Shown here: piece by piece, positions 1 to 11,800 of the stretch
Layout of the letters: each line of letters starts with the position of its first letter
Position numbering within the stretch: the stretch's first letter is position 1
Translations under genes and position numbers: made by a program
Notes under the pieces: model-generated
Told to the model about the DNA's origin: nothing
Seen by the model: the letters and a program-made list of their open reading frames with translations, nothing else
Database searches by the model: none
Assembly (NCBI RefSeq): GCF_014349235.1
Contig: NZ_JACSOH010000010.1
Span: 1-64,000, forward strand
Length of the DNA stretch: 64,000 nucleotides
Direction of reading: 5' to 3'
Source of the DNA: Cytophaga sp. FL35
GTDB taxonomy: Bacteria > Bacteroidota > Bacteroidia > Flavobacteriales > Flavobacteriaceae

Positions 1-1065
1 GGTGACCACGACCTCGGAGGTATCATCTACGGTACAGGGCGACGTTGCCGCCACGGTATAGGTATAGGTTGCGGCACCAGCGAGGGCAGGGGACCATGTT
101 CCCCCGGAATCAGGAGAATTCCCCAAACGGGCAAAAAGTTGTGCTTCGGTAACGGTCTCTCCTTCACAGATGGTCAAAGTGCCATCGGTCCCGGCATTGG
201 GAGAAGCTTGTGCGGTGACCACCACTTCGGAAGTATCATCTACGGTACAGGGCGACGTTGCCGCCACCGTATAGGTGTAGGTTCCGGCACCGGCAAGGGC
301 GGGCGACCAAGTGCCTCCGGAATCAGGGGAATTCCCCAACTGGGCAAAAAGTTGTGCTTCGGTGACGGTCTCTCCTTCACAGATGGTCAAAGCACCATCG
401 GTCCCCGCGTTGGGAGAAGCTTGTGCGGTGACCACCACTTCGGAGGTGTCACCTACGGTACAGGGCGACGTTGCCGCTACCGTATAGGTATAGGTTCCAG
501 CACCGGAAAGTGCGGGCGACCAAGTGCCCCCGGAATCGGGGGAATTCCCCAACAGGGCAAAAAGTTGTGCTTCGGTGACTGTTTCCCCTTCACAGATGAT
601 CAAAGTGCCATCGGTCCCGGCATTGGAAGCAGCCTGTTCGGTGACCACCACTTCGGAGGTGTCATCTACGGTACAGGGAGACGTTGCCGCTACCGTATAG
701 GTATAGGTTCCAGCACCTGAAAGGGCGGGTGACCAAGTCCCTCCGGAATCAGGGGAATTTCCCAACCGGGCAAAAAGTTGAGCTTCGGTAACGGTCTCCC
801 CTTCACAGATGGTCAAAGTGCCATCGGTCCCGGCGTTGGGGGCAGCCTGTTCGGTGACCACCACTTCGGACGTATCATCTACGGTACAGGGCGACGTTGC
901 CGCCACGGTATAGGTATAGGTTCCGGCACCAGCGAGGGCAGGGGACCATGTTCCCCCGGAATCAGGGGAATTCCCCAACTGGGCAACAAGTTGTGCTTCG
1001 GTGACGGTCTCCCCTTCACAGATGGTCAGAGTGCCATCGGTCCCCGCGTTGGGGGCAGCCTGTTC
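1..1065 (-). repeat. Five tandem 213-bp repeats (71 aa each)
   Basis: The segment gttgtgcttc (or a one-base variant) recurs at about 138, 351, 564, 777 and 990, exactly 213 bp apart. Each unit encodes 71 residues of an extracellular Ig-like/adhesive repeat with conserved ICEGE, SPDSGGTW and SPCTVDDTSE blocks. Units differ by only a few bases, so copy number may vary by recombination. The array continues past the left edge. Confidence 0.9.
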
Positions 1066-2667
1066 AATAATAAATATAGTCGCTTCGCTAGTTGAAGAAC
1101 ATGGGGCAGTTCCGGTGATGGAATAGGTGTAAGAGCCACTAGGGTTTTTGACCCATGTACCACCAGTATCCGGCGAACCTCCCAAGGCATTGAACAGATC
1201 GGAATCACTAGGGGTGCTTCCTTCGCAAATTTGTAAGCTTGAATTTAATCCAGCTTCGGGACAAGAATTTATAGTAATGTTCACCGTAGCATGACCAATA
1301 TGTCCTTTCCCATCTATAATACCGTAATCAAAAGAATCCGTTCCAGAATAATTGGTTGCTGGGGTATACACAAAATAATCGTCAAGCGGGTTGTTTGGTG
1401 TGCCATTAATGAATAAGGCCACCGTACCATTACTGGGAGTGCTCACCAAGAAGATGTCGTTATTGGCAGGTCCGTTACCGCTAAAATCATCATTTAGCAC
1501 CACATCAATTTGTATCGGATTATCCTCATCTGTGTTTGCAGTATCATCAATCGGAGCAGGAAAGTAGCTTTCCGTAACATCATTTTCCGTATTACCATCA
1601 CTATCCCATCCATCGTCGGAGATGTCGGTAGTATCTGCCGGACCATATGGACTATCTGCAGTAACCGTTACTTGATTTAAAAATCCGCCATGCAGTAAGT
1701 CGCTTGCAACCATGGTATAACCGGCAACATAGGTCGCGACTTCATTTGGTTGGAGTGTGCCTTCTGGTGACCCCATGGTAGAATTAGTATAGCTTGGTGC
1801 ACTAGTTAGGCTTAAGGTATTGCCATCCACATCAGTAAAAGTATCGTTCAGTGAAATGTTATGTAGAGTTACATTTCCGGTATTTGTGATTTCAATTTCA
1901 TAGGAAATTTGGTCGCCTGCACTTATAGGTACCGAGTAACTTTCGGTTACCGTTTTAGTGGCTTCAACAGAAGGTTCTGCAATAATTAAGTTGGAGAGAA
2001 CGAATTCTACTTGGTCGGAGGCTGTTAGTACGCTTAGAATACTTCCTTGAAAATCAGTATCCATATTAATAACGGAAAGAGGTACATTTAGACTTAGACT
2101 ACCACCTCCGGTTCCTTCATCAACTCCGTTTTGGCATTCTCCACCACCCCCAATTAAAAAGGCCTCATCATCTATTCTGAATTCTGTAGGGGTGGATTCA
2201 AAAATAGGTCCTACCGAGCTTAATTCGGTCCATGACCCTTCTAGCAAGGTGAAATTGGCGGTAGCGGCCCTTCCAAATAAAGGGAGAACTGTTAAGAGTT
2301 CAAATGTTCCAACCTTATCTGCATGTAAAATAGGATTTACAATATATACAGGACTTCCTGAAATAGCATCGAAAAAATGAAAACTAATATTGCCGTTCAA
2401 AAGGAAACTTGATTCAATTTCAAGGGACGGACTACCAAAAATTGCAGGGTCGCTGTAGGTAGATGCATCTACACAGCCCATGGTTTCATTTCCTAGAATG
2501 GATACACCGCCCGTGACCCTACATTCTACCCGAACCAACCCGTCAGACGAAAAGGATTCCCATACGGTTGATGAAACCGATGTCCAACTTGTGGTTTGCT
2601 GGGCGGTTCCAAAAATGTTAATTAGAAATAAGAAAAGGAGCCCCAGAAATTTTTTAAGATTATTCAC
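1..2667 (-). CDS. Giant repeat adhesin, probable T9SS cargo (3' part outside window)
   Basis: The reading frame is open from a GTG at 2665-2667 to the window edge (889 codons), so the C-terminus is missing. The N-terminus is a signal peptide (basic NNLKK, hydrophobic core, cleavage near GTAQ). After a unique domain of about 230 residues come a DUF11-like domain (SYEIEITNTGNVTLHNISL), a cadherin-like domain (IDDTANTDEDNPIQIDVVLNDD), one degenerate 71-residue repeat and five near-identical ones (key residues ICEGETVTEAQL, SPDSGGTW, TYTYTV, one Cys pair each). Such architecture is typical of flavobacterial surface adhesins exported by T9SS; the sorting domain would lie beyond position 1. An in-frame TTG directly precedes the GTG and a stop lies 33 bases upstream of the GTG, so one of these two codons is the start. 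A terminator separates it from the ompA-like gene upstream. Confidence 0.85.
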   Translation of the reverse strand, partial: MNNLKKFLGLLFLFLINIFGTAQQTTSWTSVSSTVWESFSSDGLVRVECRVTGGVSILGNETMGCVDASTYSDPAIFGSPSLEIESSFLLNGNISFHFFDAISGSPVYIVNPILHADKVGTFELLTVLPLFGRAATANFTLLEGSWTELSSVGPIFESTPTEFRIDDEAFLIGGGGECQNGVDEGTGGGSLSLNVPLSVINMDTDFQGSILSVLTASDQVEFVLSNLIIAEPSVEATKTVTESYSVPISAGDQISYEIEITNTGNVTLHNISLNDTFTDVDGNTLSLTSAPSYTNSTMGSPEGTLQPNEVATYVAGYTMVASDLLHGGFLNQVTVTADSPYGPADTTDISDDGWDSDGNTENDVTESYFPAPIDDTANTDEDNPIQIDVVLNDDFSGNGPANNDIFLVSTPSNGTVALFINGTPNNPLDDYFVYTPATNYSGTDSFDYGIIDGKGHIGHATVNITINSCPEAGLNSSLQICEGSTPSDSDLFNALGGSPDTGGTWVKNPSGSYTYSITGTAPCSSTSEATIFIIEQAAPNAGTDGTLTICEGETVTEAQLVAQLGNSPDSGGTWSPALAGAGTYTYTVAATSPCTVDDTSEVVVTEQAAPNAGTDGTLTICEGETVTEAQLFARLGNSPDSGGTWSPALSGAGTYTYTVAATSPCTVDDTSEVVVTEQAASNAGTDGTLIICEGETVTEAQLFALLGNSPDSGGTWSPALSGAGTYTYTVAATSPCTVGDTSEVVVTAQASPNAGTDGALTICEGETVTEAQLFAQLGNSPDSGGTWSPALAGAGTYTYTVAATSPCTVDDTSEVVVTAQASPNAGTDGTLTICEGETVTEAQLFARLGNSPDSGGTWSPALAGAATYTYTVAATSPCTVDDTSEVVVT

Positions 2668-2867
2668 CAATAGGGAATATTTAAATGGACTCCCGCTTCA
2701 ATTGAAAGTCTACAACGTTGAAAACGATAAAATTAAAGGCAATAATGGGGCTGAGGAATTATATGTTGTATACTCCTGTGGAATAGATGTATAACCTTTT
2801 TATTTTGTTGAAACCACCTAGTAATGTACCGGTTTATTATGAATTTTATTTCACTTGAGGTACAAAA
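2668..2867. other. Intergenic region upstream of the partial adhesin
   Basis: About 200 bp of AT-rich DNA between the adhesin start and the terminator of the upstream gene. It must carry the adhesin promoter, but no full TAnnTTTG box is visible; the nearest match on the minus strand ends in A (TAATTTTA). Confidence 0.4.
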
Positions 2868-2889
2868 AAACCCTTCAGAAGAAGGGTTT
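2868..2889 (-). terminator. Rho-independent terminator of the ompA-like gene
   Basis: A 9-bp perfect stem (aaacccttc / gaagggttt) with an AGAA loop is followed on the minus strand by a T-run. It lies 20 bp past the stop codon of the ompA-like gene and insulates the next adhesin gene. Confidence 0.85.
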
Positions 2890-2909
2890 GGCAAAATTTA
2901 CGCGAAAAT

Positions 2910-4850
2910 TTATTTAATTACGATAAACTCGGATCGTCTGTTTTCTTCATGCCTTTTATCTGCGCAGGATGAACTGGTTTCACAGTTGTTTACCAATTGA
3001 GATTCACCATATCCTTTACTTTCTAATCTATTCTCCTCAACTCCATTGGCAATAAGGTAAGCAACCGTATTTTTTGCCCTTCTCGCACTTAAATTGAGAT
3101 TATAGCTTTCGCTTGCTCTAACATCTGTATGTGATTGTACTTCTATTCTTGTATTTGGAAATGTATTTAAATAGGCAATTACCTTTTCCAAAGTTTGCAT
3201 GGCATCCGTTCTAATGACATCCTTATCCAAATCAAAATAGATAGGTTGCAAATTGAGATACGTAATGAGATTTGTGCCAACCGGAGCTGCCTTAAGGGAT
3301 TTAGTAAGTTTCACGTTTACTATTTCATCTGAATTTTGGGTGGCCACCCAAGATTTTTCACTAGAATCATAGTCTTCTTTAGAGGCTACTACTTTTAATT
3401 GTTTAGCGTTACAATCCACATTGGCTGAAAATCTACCATCCCTATCAGTTATGCTTTCAGTCACAATTTTTTCAGTCTTGTCCACTATTAGGACCTTTGC
3501 ATTAGACAGAGGCAAGTTTTTTTCCTGATCCAATACTATTCCATTGATCAACGAAGTGCACTCGAATGTTATGGGTTCGTGTTCTTGGAAGGAGTAAATA
3601 TCATCACTACCTACGCCTCCATCTCTGTTCGAAGCAAAAAAGCCACTTCCGGATTCTTCGCTATAAAAGAAAGAAAAATCATCTTGCTTACCATTTAGGG
3701 GTTTGCCCAAGTTGATGATTTCCGATATTTCATCTCCCTTTATTTGTACGGCGAATATATCCAGGCCCCCAAGTCCTGGGTGACCATCTGAAGCAAAATA
3801 GAGAATATCATTTTTTGCTGCAAATGGAAAAGTTTCACGAGATTCCGTATTGATGGAGTTTCCGAGATTTTTTGGCGTTCCAAAACTTCCGTCTTCGTTT
3901 ACATCAACAACATATATGTCCGAAGCGCCGTAGGTACCCTCTCTATCTGATGCAAAGTACAACTTGGTTTCATCTGGATTAAGGGTAGGGTGGGCCGTAG
4001 AAAATTCATCGCCATTAAATGGTAATTCTGTGATGTCTTTCCACTCATCTCCCTCTATGGTGGCTCTATAAATTTTAAGTCGACTTACCCCTTCATTATC
4101 TCGTGCGAATTTACCTTTCTCGGAATTATTTCTTGTAAAGTAAACGGTTTTCCCATCCTTGGTAAAAGCTGTGGTAGATTCATGCGTTTTCTTGTTCATA
4201 CTTTTAGGTAATCTTTCTGCATTTGAGAAAGTTCCATTGTTGAAAGTTGCCTTGTACAAGTTTAGAAATGAACGGTTTGTCCACTCATGAATGTTTCTAA
4301 ATGTTTTGCCGGTGTCCCTAGCGGTAGAAAAAATAAGTTCTTGATCTTTAAGCGAAGGCGCAAAATCAGATTCAGGTGAATTAATAGGAATATTTTCTAT
4401 GGTATACCGACCGGACATACGCTCAATTTTTTCTAAATAATCCTGATTTTCATTGTAGTTTTTTGCCCGTAAATCTGAATCAATAGCGTCTTCAAATCTT
4501 TCCATCCAAATATTGGATGCTTCGTATTCTCCACTGGATTTTAAAGATTGGGCATAGCGGTACATATGGTCTGCACTTGCTGGTTCGTTATCTTTCATGA
4601 ACAATTTTCCGTACCAATTGGCAGCCTCGGCATAATTAGCATTTAGATAATTGGCATCACCTAGATTCTTGTAGATTTCTTCATCTGAATACCCTTTTTT
4701 AACTAGGGTCTCATAACTTTCAATGGCATTTTGGTAGGCTAATTGATCGTAAGCCTTATCTGCTTTACGTTCTTTTTGAGACTGGCCATATCCTACGCTT
4801 CCTATTAGCAAGGAGAATGCAAAAATTGTTATATATTTCTTTTTCATCAT
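2910..4850 (-). CDS. OmpA family outer-membrane protein with TPR and PD40 repeats
   Basis: A 646-residue protein with a signal peptide (MMKKKYITIFAFSLLIGSVGYGQ). In order: TPR-like helices (about 25-140), PD40/WD40-like beta-propeller repeats (about 150-430; TLNPDETKLYFASDREG, DIYVVDVNEDG), a carboxypeptidase-regulatory-like domain (about 440-525) and a C-terminal OmpA peptidoglycan-binding domain (about 535-646; IYFDLDKDVIRTDAM, VQSHTDVRAS, LSARRAKNTVAYL). This architecture accompanies PorP/SprF in flavobacterial T9SS operons. The frame opens at 4883 inside porP, but the signal peptide fits the start at 4850 (or 4847), seven bases after the porP stop. It is probably cotranscribed with porP and the giant adhesin to anchor or display it. 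Confidence 0.9.
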   Translation of the reverse strand: MMKKKYITIFAFSLLIGSVGYGQSQKERKADKAYDQLAYQNAIESYETLVKKGYSDEEIYKNLGDANYLNANYAEAANWYGKLFMKDNEPASADHMYRYAQSLKSSGEYEASNIWMERFEDAIDSDLRAKNYNENQDYLEKIERMSGRYTIENIPINSPESDFAPSLKDQELIFSTARDTGKTFRNIHEWTNRSFLNLYKATFNNGTFSNAERLPKSMNKKTHESTTAFTKDGKTVYFTRNNSEKGKFARDNEGVSRLKIYRATIEGDEWKDITELPFNGDEFSTAHPTLNPDETKLYFASDREGTYGASDIYVVDVNEDGSFGTPKNLGNSINTESRETFPFAAKNDILYFASDGHPGLGGLDIFAVQIKGDEISEIINLGKPLNGKQDDFSFFYSEESGSGFFASNRDGGVGSDDIYSFQEHEPITFECTSLINGIVLDQEKNLPLSNAKVLIVDKTEKIVTESITDRDGRFSANVDCNAKQLKVVASKEDYDSSEKSWVATQNSDEIVNVKLTKSLKAAPVGTNLITYLNLQPIYFDLDKDVIRTDAMQTLEKVIAYLNTFPNTRIEVQSHTDVRASESYNLNLSARRAKNTVAYLIANGVEENRLESKGYGESQLVNNCETSSSCADKRHEENRRSEFIVIK

Positions 4851-4857
4851 TGCTGGT

Positions 4858-5796
4858 TTAGAAGAATCTTGGGGTAATGACACGCTTATACCTAGTTAGG
4901 AATTCATATCTAAGCATGATTTCAAAGGAACCATCATTAAATCTTGTTCCGCCTAGTTCCGTTACTTCCCTATCATAGGCTAGACCTACTAGAAATTGGT
5001 CGGTCAATTGAAAACCGAACATAGCACTTACAGCTGCATCCCACCTATAGGCTGCTCCCAGAGTAAACTTCTCATTATATAAAAAGTTAGCGGATAGATC
5101 TACTTGCAACGGAGCACCGCTAACAGCCTTAACGAGTGCCGCAGGTTTAAATTTCCAGATAGGGTGGATGTCAAAGATATATCCCGCAATCATATAGAAA
5201 TTCATACGCTCCTCAGCTAAAAAGGAAGTGCTGGAAGAAGAATCATCAAAATGCTTTGTCTTTAGGAAATTAGGTACGGACAATCCAATATAGGCATTGT
5301 CTGTATGATAATAAACTCCGGCTCCAAAATTGGGTGAAAATTTACGGTCAATATTGCTTAAACCCAATGAGCTAGCTTCATTGTTATAATTTGCCAATTT
5401 GTTGAAATCTACATTTAAGAGATGGGCAGAGGCCTTGACCCCAAAAGAGAGTTTTGCTTCCCTGGCTAAAGGAATGGTATAGGAAAACACGCCATCAAAA
5501 TAGGTTTCTTGATTGGTTCCGTTTCCAATTTCATCATTGACAATGGAAAGGCCTATACCCACCCGTTCAGAAACCGGACTATGAAAATTAAGGGTCTGGG
5601 TTTTGGGGGCACCGTCTAGGCCAATCCATTGGGACCTATGGAGCCCTGCAATACTTAATACCCCTCTAGAGCCAGCATATGCGGGATTTACTGCCATAGT
5701 ATTGTACATGTACTGCGTATATTGGGCATCTTGTTGGGCCCATCCAGTAAAACATGTGATACCAATTAGGGTAATGGTTAGCATTAGTTTCTTCAT
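4858..5796 (-). CDS. PorP/SprF family type IX secretion membrane protein
   Basis: A 312-residue outer-membrane beta-barrel of the PorP/SprF family, with a signal peptide ending near TGWAQ and the family hallmark QYMYNTMAVNPAYAG just after it. The C-terminus is a beta-strand ending in phenylalanine (ITPRFF). SprF-like proteins assist export of cargo with the type-B, gliding-motility-associated C-terminal domain, and this gene sits directly downstream of such a cargo gene and upstream of the OmpA gene. The gaps (36 and 7 bp) suggest one operon. Bacteroidota carry many paralogs of this cassette, so the symbol of a specific F. johnsoniae gene is not assigned. Confidence 0.9.
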   Translation of the reverse strand: MKKLMLTITLIGITCFTGWAQQDAQYTQYMYNTMAVNPAYAGSRGVLSIAGLHRSQWIGLDGAPKTQTLNFHSPVSERVGIGLSIVNDEIGNGTNQETYFDGVFSYTIPLAREAKLSFGVKASAHLLNVDFNKLANYNNEASSLGLSNIDRKFSPNFGAGVYYHTDNAYIGLSVPNFLKTKHFDDSSSSTSFLAEERMNFYMIAGYIFDIHPIWKFKPAALVKAVSGAPLQVDLSANFLYNEKFTLGAAYRWDAAVSAMFGFQLTDQFLVGLAYDREVTELGGTRFNDGSFEIMLRYEFLTRYKRVITPRFF

Positions 5797-5832
5797 GATT
5801 CTTTATTTACGCGATATAAGTAGGTTTGTTTA

Positions 5833-8800
5833 TTATCTATTAATGTAAAGGTATCCATTTTTAGTTTGGACTTTTCCATTTATGGTATAGTCAATAATGT
5901 AAAAATAAATCCCTACCGGTAATTCTTTATTCACATTTATGGTGGCCCGCCCTTTTGAAATGCCTGTAAAAACAATATCTCTATTATCGTACCCAGTCGA
6001 TTCAAAAACTATAACACCCCAACGGTTATAAATACGTACCGTATTTTCCGGAAAGGACTCAATATTAGTAATAACGAATTTTCCTTCATTTATTGTAGGT
6101 ATAAATAGATCTGTATCTATTTGAATATCACAGTTCAAGTCATTGGGGGGAGTCCCTCCTAAGGAATTACAGCCGTCTAATGGGTCTGTACCATCAGATA
6201 CTTCTTGACCGTCCATTATACCATCTCCATCTGTATCTGCCCTATTAGGGTCTGTTCCAAGGGCTTGCTCTTGATTATTTGAAAGACCATCTAAGTCACA
6301 GTCTGAAGTAGTCAATGGTACACCATTGAATGAATCACAGTCATCCAAGGGATTTGTACTATCCGAGTTTACTTCTTGACCATCTAAAATTCCATCACCA
6401 TCGGAATCTGGAATTAGTGAATCCGTTCCCAACTCTATTTCTTCTCCGTCCGTTAGACCATCCCCATCGGTATCACAGAGACTATTCAAGTTATCCGGGT
6501 CGCAGGCATTTAGAGGATCAGTGTTGTTTGCTACTTCCTGCCCGTCGTTGATACCGTCACCATCTGAATCGGGATTGTTGGGGTCGGTACCCGATGCCGT
6601 TTCCTCAGCAGTTGTCAATCCATCGCCATCACAGTCCGAAGTAGCGAGAGGCGCCCCACCGTTGGAGTCGCAATCATCCAATGGGTCCGTACCATCGGTA
6701 TTCACTTCCCGTCCGTCACTGATGCCATCGCCATCTGAATCGGGATTGTTGGGGTCTGTGCCCGCTGCCGTTTCCTCGACGGTGGTCAATCCATCGCCAT
6801 CGCAGTCCGAAGTAGTCATAGGCGCCCCACCGTTGGAGTCGCAATCGTCCAATGGGTCCGTACCATCGGTATTCACTTCCTGACCGTCATTGATGCCATC
6901 GCCATCTGAATCGGGATTGTTTGGGTCGGTACCTGCCGTCGTTTCCTCGGCGGTGGTCAATCCATCGCCATCGCAATCGGAGGTTGCCAAAGGCGCCCCT
7001 CCGTTGGAATCACAATCGTCCAATGGATCGGTGCCATCGGTATTTATTTCCTGCCCGTCGTTGATGCCATCGCCATCTGAATCGGGGCTGTTGGGATCGG
7101 TACCCGCTGCGTTTTCCTCGGCGGTGGTCAATCCATCGCCATCACAGTCCGAAGTTGCCAAAGGTGCCCCTCCGTTAGAAGAGCAATCGTCCAACGGGTC
7201 CGTACCATCGGTATTCACTTCCTGCCCGTCGTTGATGCCATCGCCATCTGAATCAGGATTGTTGGGGTCTGTACCTGCTACCGTTTCCTCGGCGGTGGTC
7301 AATCCATCGCCATCACAGTCCGAAGTAGCGAGAGGAGCCCCACCGTTGGAGTCGCAATCGTCCAACGGGTCCGTACCATCGGTATTCACTTCCTCTCCGT
7401 CATTGATGCCATCGCCATCTGAATCGGGGTTGTTCGGGTCGGTACCCGCTACGGTTTCCTCAGTAGTTGTCAATCCATCGCCATCGCAATCGGATGTTGC
7501 TAAAGGCGTCCCACCGTTGGAGTCGCAATCGTCCAATGGGTCCGTACCATCTGTATTTATTTCCTGCCCGTCGTTGATGCCATCGCCATCTGAATCGGGG
7601 CTGTTGGGATCGGTACCCGCTACGGTTTCCTCGGCGGTGGTCAATCCATCGCCATCACAGTCCGAAGTTGCTAAAGGTGCCCCACCATTGGAGTCGCAAT
7701 CGTCCAATGGATCGGTACCAGCGGTATTTACTTCCTGCCCGTCATTGATGCCATCGCCATCTGAATCGGGATTATTGGGGTCTGTGCCCGCCGCCGTTTC
7801 CTCGGCGGTTGTTAGTCCATCGCCATCACAGTCCGAAGTTGCCAAAGGCGCCCCACCGTTGGAGTCGCAATCGTCCAATGGGTCCGTACCATCGATATTC
7901 ACTTCCTGCCCGTCATTGATACCGTCACCGTCCGAGTCGGAATCGTTGGGGTCGGTACCTGCTGCCGTTTCCTCGGCGGTGGTCAATCCATCGCCATCAC
8001 AGTCCGAAGTAGCGAGAGGTGCCCCTCCGTTGGAGTCGCAATCGTCCAACGGGTCCGTACCATCGGTATTAACTTCCTGCCCGTCATTAATGCCATCGCC
8101 GTCTGAATCTGGATTGTTCGGGTCGGTACCTGCTGCCGTTTCCTCGGCGGTAGTCAATCCATCGCCATCACAGTCCGAAGTTGCTAAAGGTGCCCCTCCG
8201 TTGGAGTCGCAATCGTCCAACGGGTCCGTACCATCGATATTCACTTCCTGCCCGTCATTAATGCCATCGCCATCTGAATCGGAACTGTTTGGGTCTGTAC
8301 CTGCCGCCGTTTCCTCGGCGGTGGTCAATCCATCGCCATCACAGTCCGAGTCTGGCAAGGGAGTACTTCCGTTGGAGTCACAGTCGTCCAAAGGGTCCGT
8401 ACCATCGGTATTTACTTCCTGCCCGTCATTGATGCCGTCACCGTCCGAATCAGGATTATTGGGGTCTGTGCCTGCTGAAAGTTCTTCAGAATTAGGCAGA
8501 CCATCTGCATCACAATCGGTTCCACCTAAGGGGGTACCTCCGTTGGAGTCGCAATCGTCCAGTGGGTCGGTCCCATCGGTATTTACTTCCTGACCGTCGT
8601 TGATGCCATCGCCATCGGTATCGGCAACTTCTGGATCCGTACCGGCAACAGTTTCATCATCGTTTGACAATCCATCTCCATCGCAATCCGAGATGCCCAA
8701 TGGCGTACCGCCAATTGAATCACAGTCATTGGTAGGATTGGAGCCATCTACTTTCACCTCCTGACCGTCGTTGATGCCATCACCATCTGTATCTGCTATA

Positions 8801-11800
8801 TTTGGGTCAGTGCCTTCTGCCGTTTCTTCGGCAGTGGTGAGCCCATCTCCATCACAGTCCGAGTCTGGCAAGGGGGTACCTCCGGTAGAGTCGCAATCGT
8901 CCAATGGGTCGGTCCCATCACTATTTACTTCCTGCCCGTCATTGATACCATCGCCATCTGAATCCGGGTTAGAAATATCCGTACCTGCGGCTTCCTCCTC
9001 TGCATTTGTGAGCCCATCTCCATCACAATCGTTTGTAGGTTGCGGTTGCCAATAAGGATTGGAAGTCGGTTGACAGGGGTCATTTTCAAAACCAGGTTCG
9101 TTAATGTCACAAATATTATCACCATCTAGATCTGAGCAGCTTGGTACCGTAATGAAAACCGTGGCCGTTGAACAAACGGTATTATTGCAGACTTGATAGT
9201 TAATGGTAATGATGCTGTTATTATCTGCCGCAACTGGGGTATAGTTTATTTCTCCGGTGGCTGAATTAAAAGAGACCGAACCATTATAAGTGCCTCCCCC
9301 AAAATCTGTGAGAATACTACCTGGTAAAAAATCGTCATTATAAACAATGTTGAGGGTTTTTGGTATTCCTACATCAGCGGCTGTAGCATCATCATTGGCT
9401 GTAGCATTGTAAGGATTGGGATCTGTACCGTTTAGGTTTCCATCTCCGTCACAATCATTATTTGGCAAAGGAGTTCCTCCAACGGAGTCGCAATCGTTCA
9501 ATGGGTCAGTACCATCTGTATTTACTTCCTGCCCATCAGAAATGCCGTCTCCATCTGAATCTTCGTTATTTGGATCTGTACCTGCCGCTGATTCTTCTGC
9601 TGTTGTTAAACCATCGCCATCACAATCTGCAGAGGATGTGGGAGTGCCACCAACAGAACTACAAGAGTCGTTAGGGTCCGTTCCATCCGTATTCACTTCC
9701 TGTCCGTCGACAATTCCATCTCCGTCGCTATCTGCTACATTAGGATCTGTACCGGTAATTGCTTCTTGGGAATTGGTGAGACCATCCCCATCACAATCCG
9801 ATGACCCAAGAGCAGTTCCTCCATTAGAATCACAATCGTTCAAAGGGTCAGTTCCATCTATATTTACTTCCTGCCCGTCATTAATTCCGTCACCATCGGA
9901 ATCGGGATTATCTGGGTCTGTGCCTTCAGCAGTTTCATCTGCATTTGTTAATCCATCTCCGTCACAATCTGAACTAGAAAGGGGAGTACCGCCATTAGAG
10001 TCACAATCATCAAGGGGGTCTGTTGAGTCTGCATTTACTTCTTCGCCATCATTGATGCCATCCCCATCGGTATCTGGGTTATTGGGATCCGTTCCCAAAT
10101 TTGTTTCATCATCATTGGATATACCATCAGTATCACAATCTGAGGTACCCAACGGACTTCCTCCAACGGAATCACAGTCGTTCAGTGGGTCTGTACCATC
10201 TAAATTCGCCTCTTGACCATCATTAATACCGTCACCATCCGTATCAGCTACATTTTCATCTGTTCCGAGGGCATTTTCTTCGGCATTGGTAAGGCCATCC
10301 CCATCACAGTCATTAGAAGGTTGAGGCTGCCAATCCATATGATTGTTGGGTACACAAGGGTCATTTGGAGCGGGATCGTCTACATCGCATATATTATCAC
10401 CGTCTATATCTGAACAAGCAGGAATGGTAATGAAAATAGTAGCTGTTGCACACACACTTCCTTCACATATTTGATAGTCTACAGTGACCGTGCTATTATC
10501 TTCCGAAGCCAATGCCGTATAGGTAATCTCTCCCGTACTTTGGTCAATTGCAAGCGTTCCACTGGCCGTTCCCGTAGTTAAATCGGTTATTGTACTACCT
10601 GCCAGAAAATCATCATTTGTGATAATATTCAATGTTTTGGCAACTCCTACATCTGCCGAGGTATGATCATCGTTTGCTATTGGTAGTGTTCTATTAGGGT
10701 CACTACTATCTGGATTTCCGTCATTATCACTATCGGAATCCTGGGAGTCTGAAATGCCGTCTCCATCTGTATCAACACAAACAAAAACATTTACCTGAAT
10801 AGAGATCGGACCCATTTCTCCTTGCCCGATATGGTTACTATTACCTAGTTTTATATTGGTATTTTCAAGACAGCTCAATGTGTTTTGGGAAAGGATCCAA
10901 TTAGGCAAAGAATTGTTCATATATGGGAGGGCATCTACTCGCCCCCCTGTTGTGGCATCTAAAAAGAGCTGTGCCGAACCTCCAGCAGCTATAACCAATT
11001 CCGGATTTCCTTCACCCGTTGTTGGGTCCCAATTACCATCTCCATTAATGTCAAAAATTCCTCCGGAGCCAAATGCTGGTTGGTTTTCATAATGAGTAGA
11101 ATCAAAATAGAGTATTGGTATATTATCAATATGAAGTTGTAATCCATCATCAAAATTGGTGGGGAATGTTATTATATTGCAACCATTGTAAATGTCATTT
11201 GGTCCCAGAACGGCCTGTAAATTGAAATCTGTAATGGTCTCCAAGCCCATTCCAGCGCCCGTTGAGCCGTTTCCACTTGCAGTTACAGGATAACCGCCGG
11301 TACTGTTTGAAGTAAGGTCTCCGGATAGATTTAGGGTAGTGGTATTTGAACCACATTCTACAGAATTGCCTACCCCATCTCCATCACAATCCGTAGTAGG
11401 CAAAGGGTATCCTCCATTTGAGTCACAATCGTCTGTAGGGTCTGTTCCATCTTCAAATACTTCTGTTCCGTCCAGTATTCCGTCCCCATCGCTGTCAGGA
11501 TTATTAGGGTCTGTTCCATAGGTAGCCTCATCCTCGTCGTTAATTCCGTCACCGTCACTATCCAGTTTAGCCAGAACGGTAATGGTTTCCGATAGGTCAT
11601 CGGCAATAGTATTACTGTCCGTTTGTGTTTGGGAATTGGTTGCCGTGTTGGTTATTGTTCTTTCCTCAAGTGTTTGATCTGCCGTGGCAGTAATTACCAA
11701 GTTGTGTACTTGTCCGCTATAAAAATCACCTATGCTCCAATCGGGATAAGTCCAGGTTCCAAAACTGGGCGTGGCTGAAACCAAAGTCAATCCTTCCGGC

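Noticed and set aside
1-1065. CRISPR array or satellite
   Set aside because: Units of 213 bp (and 171 bp in the other adhesin) have no short repeats with unique spacers and are in frame within a protein.
139-1095. Plus-strand frames in the left 1.1 kb with repeated GDHHFGG units
   Set aside because: Antisense shadow of the 213-bp adhesin repeats on the minus strand, which continue into a coherent signal-peptide-bearing protein.
6330-10216. Long plus-strand reading frames across the TSP3 arrays (for example 567 codons at 6890-8593)
   Set aside because: They are antisense shadows of the 171-bp repeats. Their product is a low-complexity SPSPSES repeat, and the minus-strand frame has signal peptide, domains and sorting domain.
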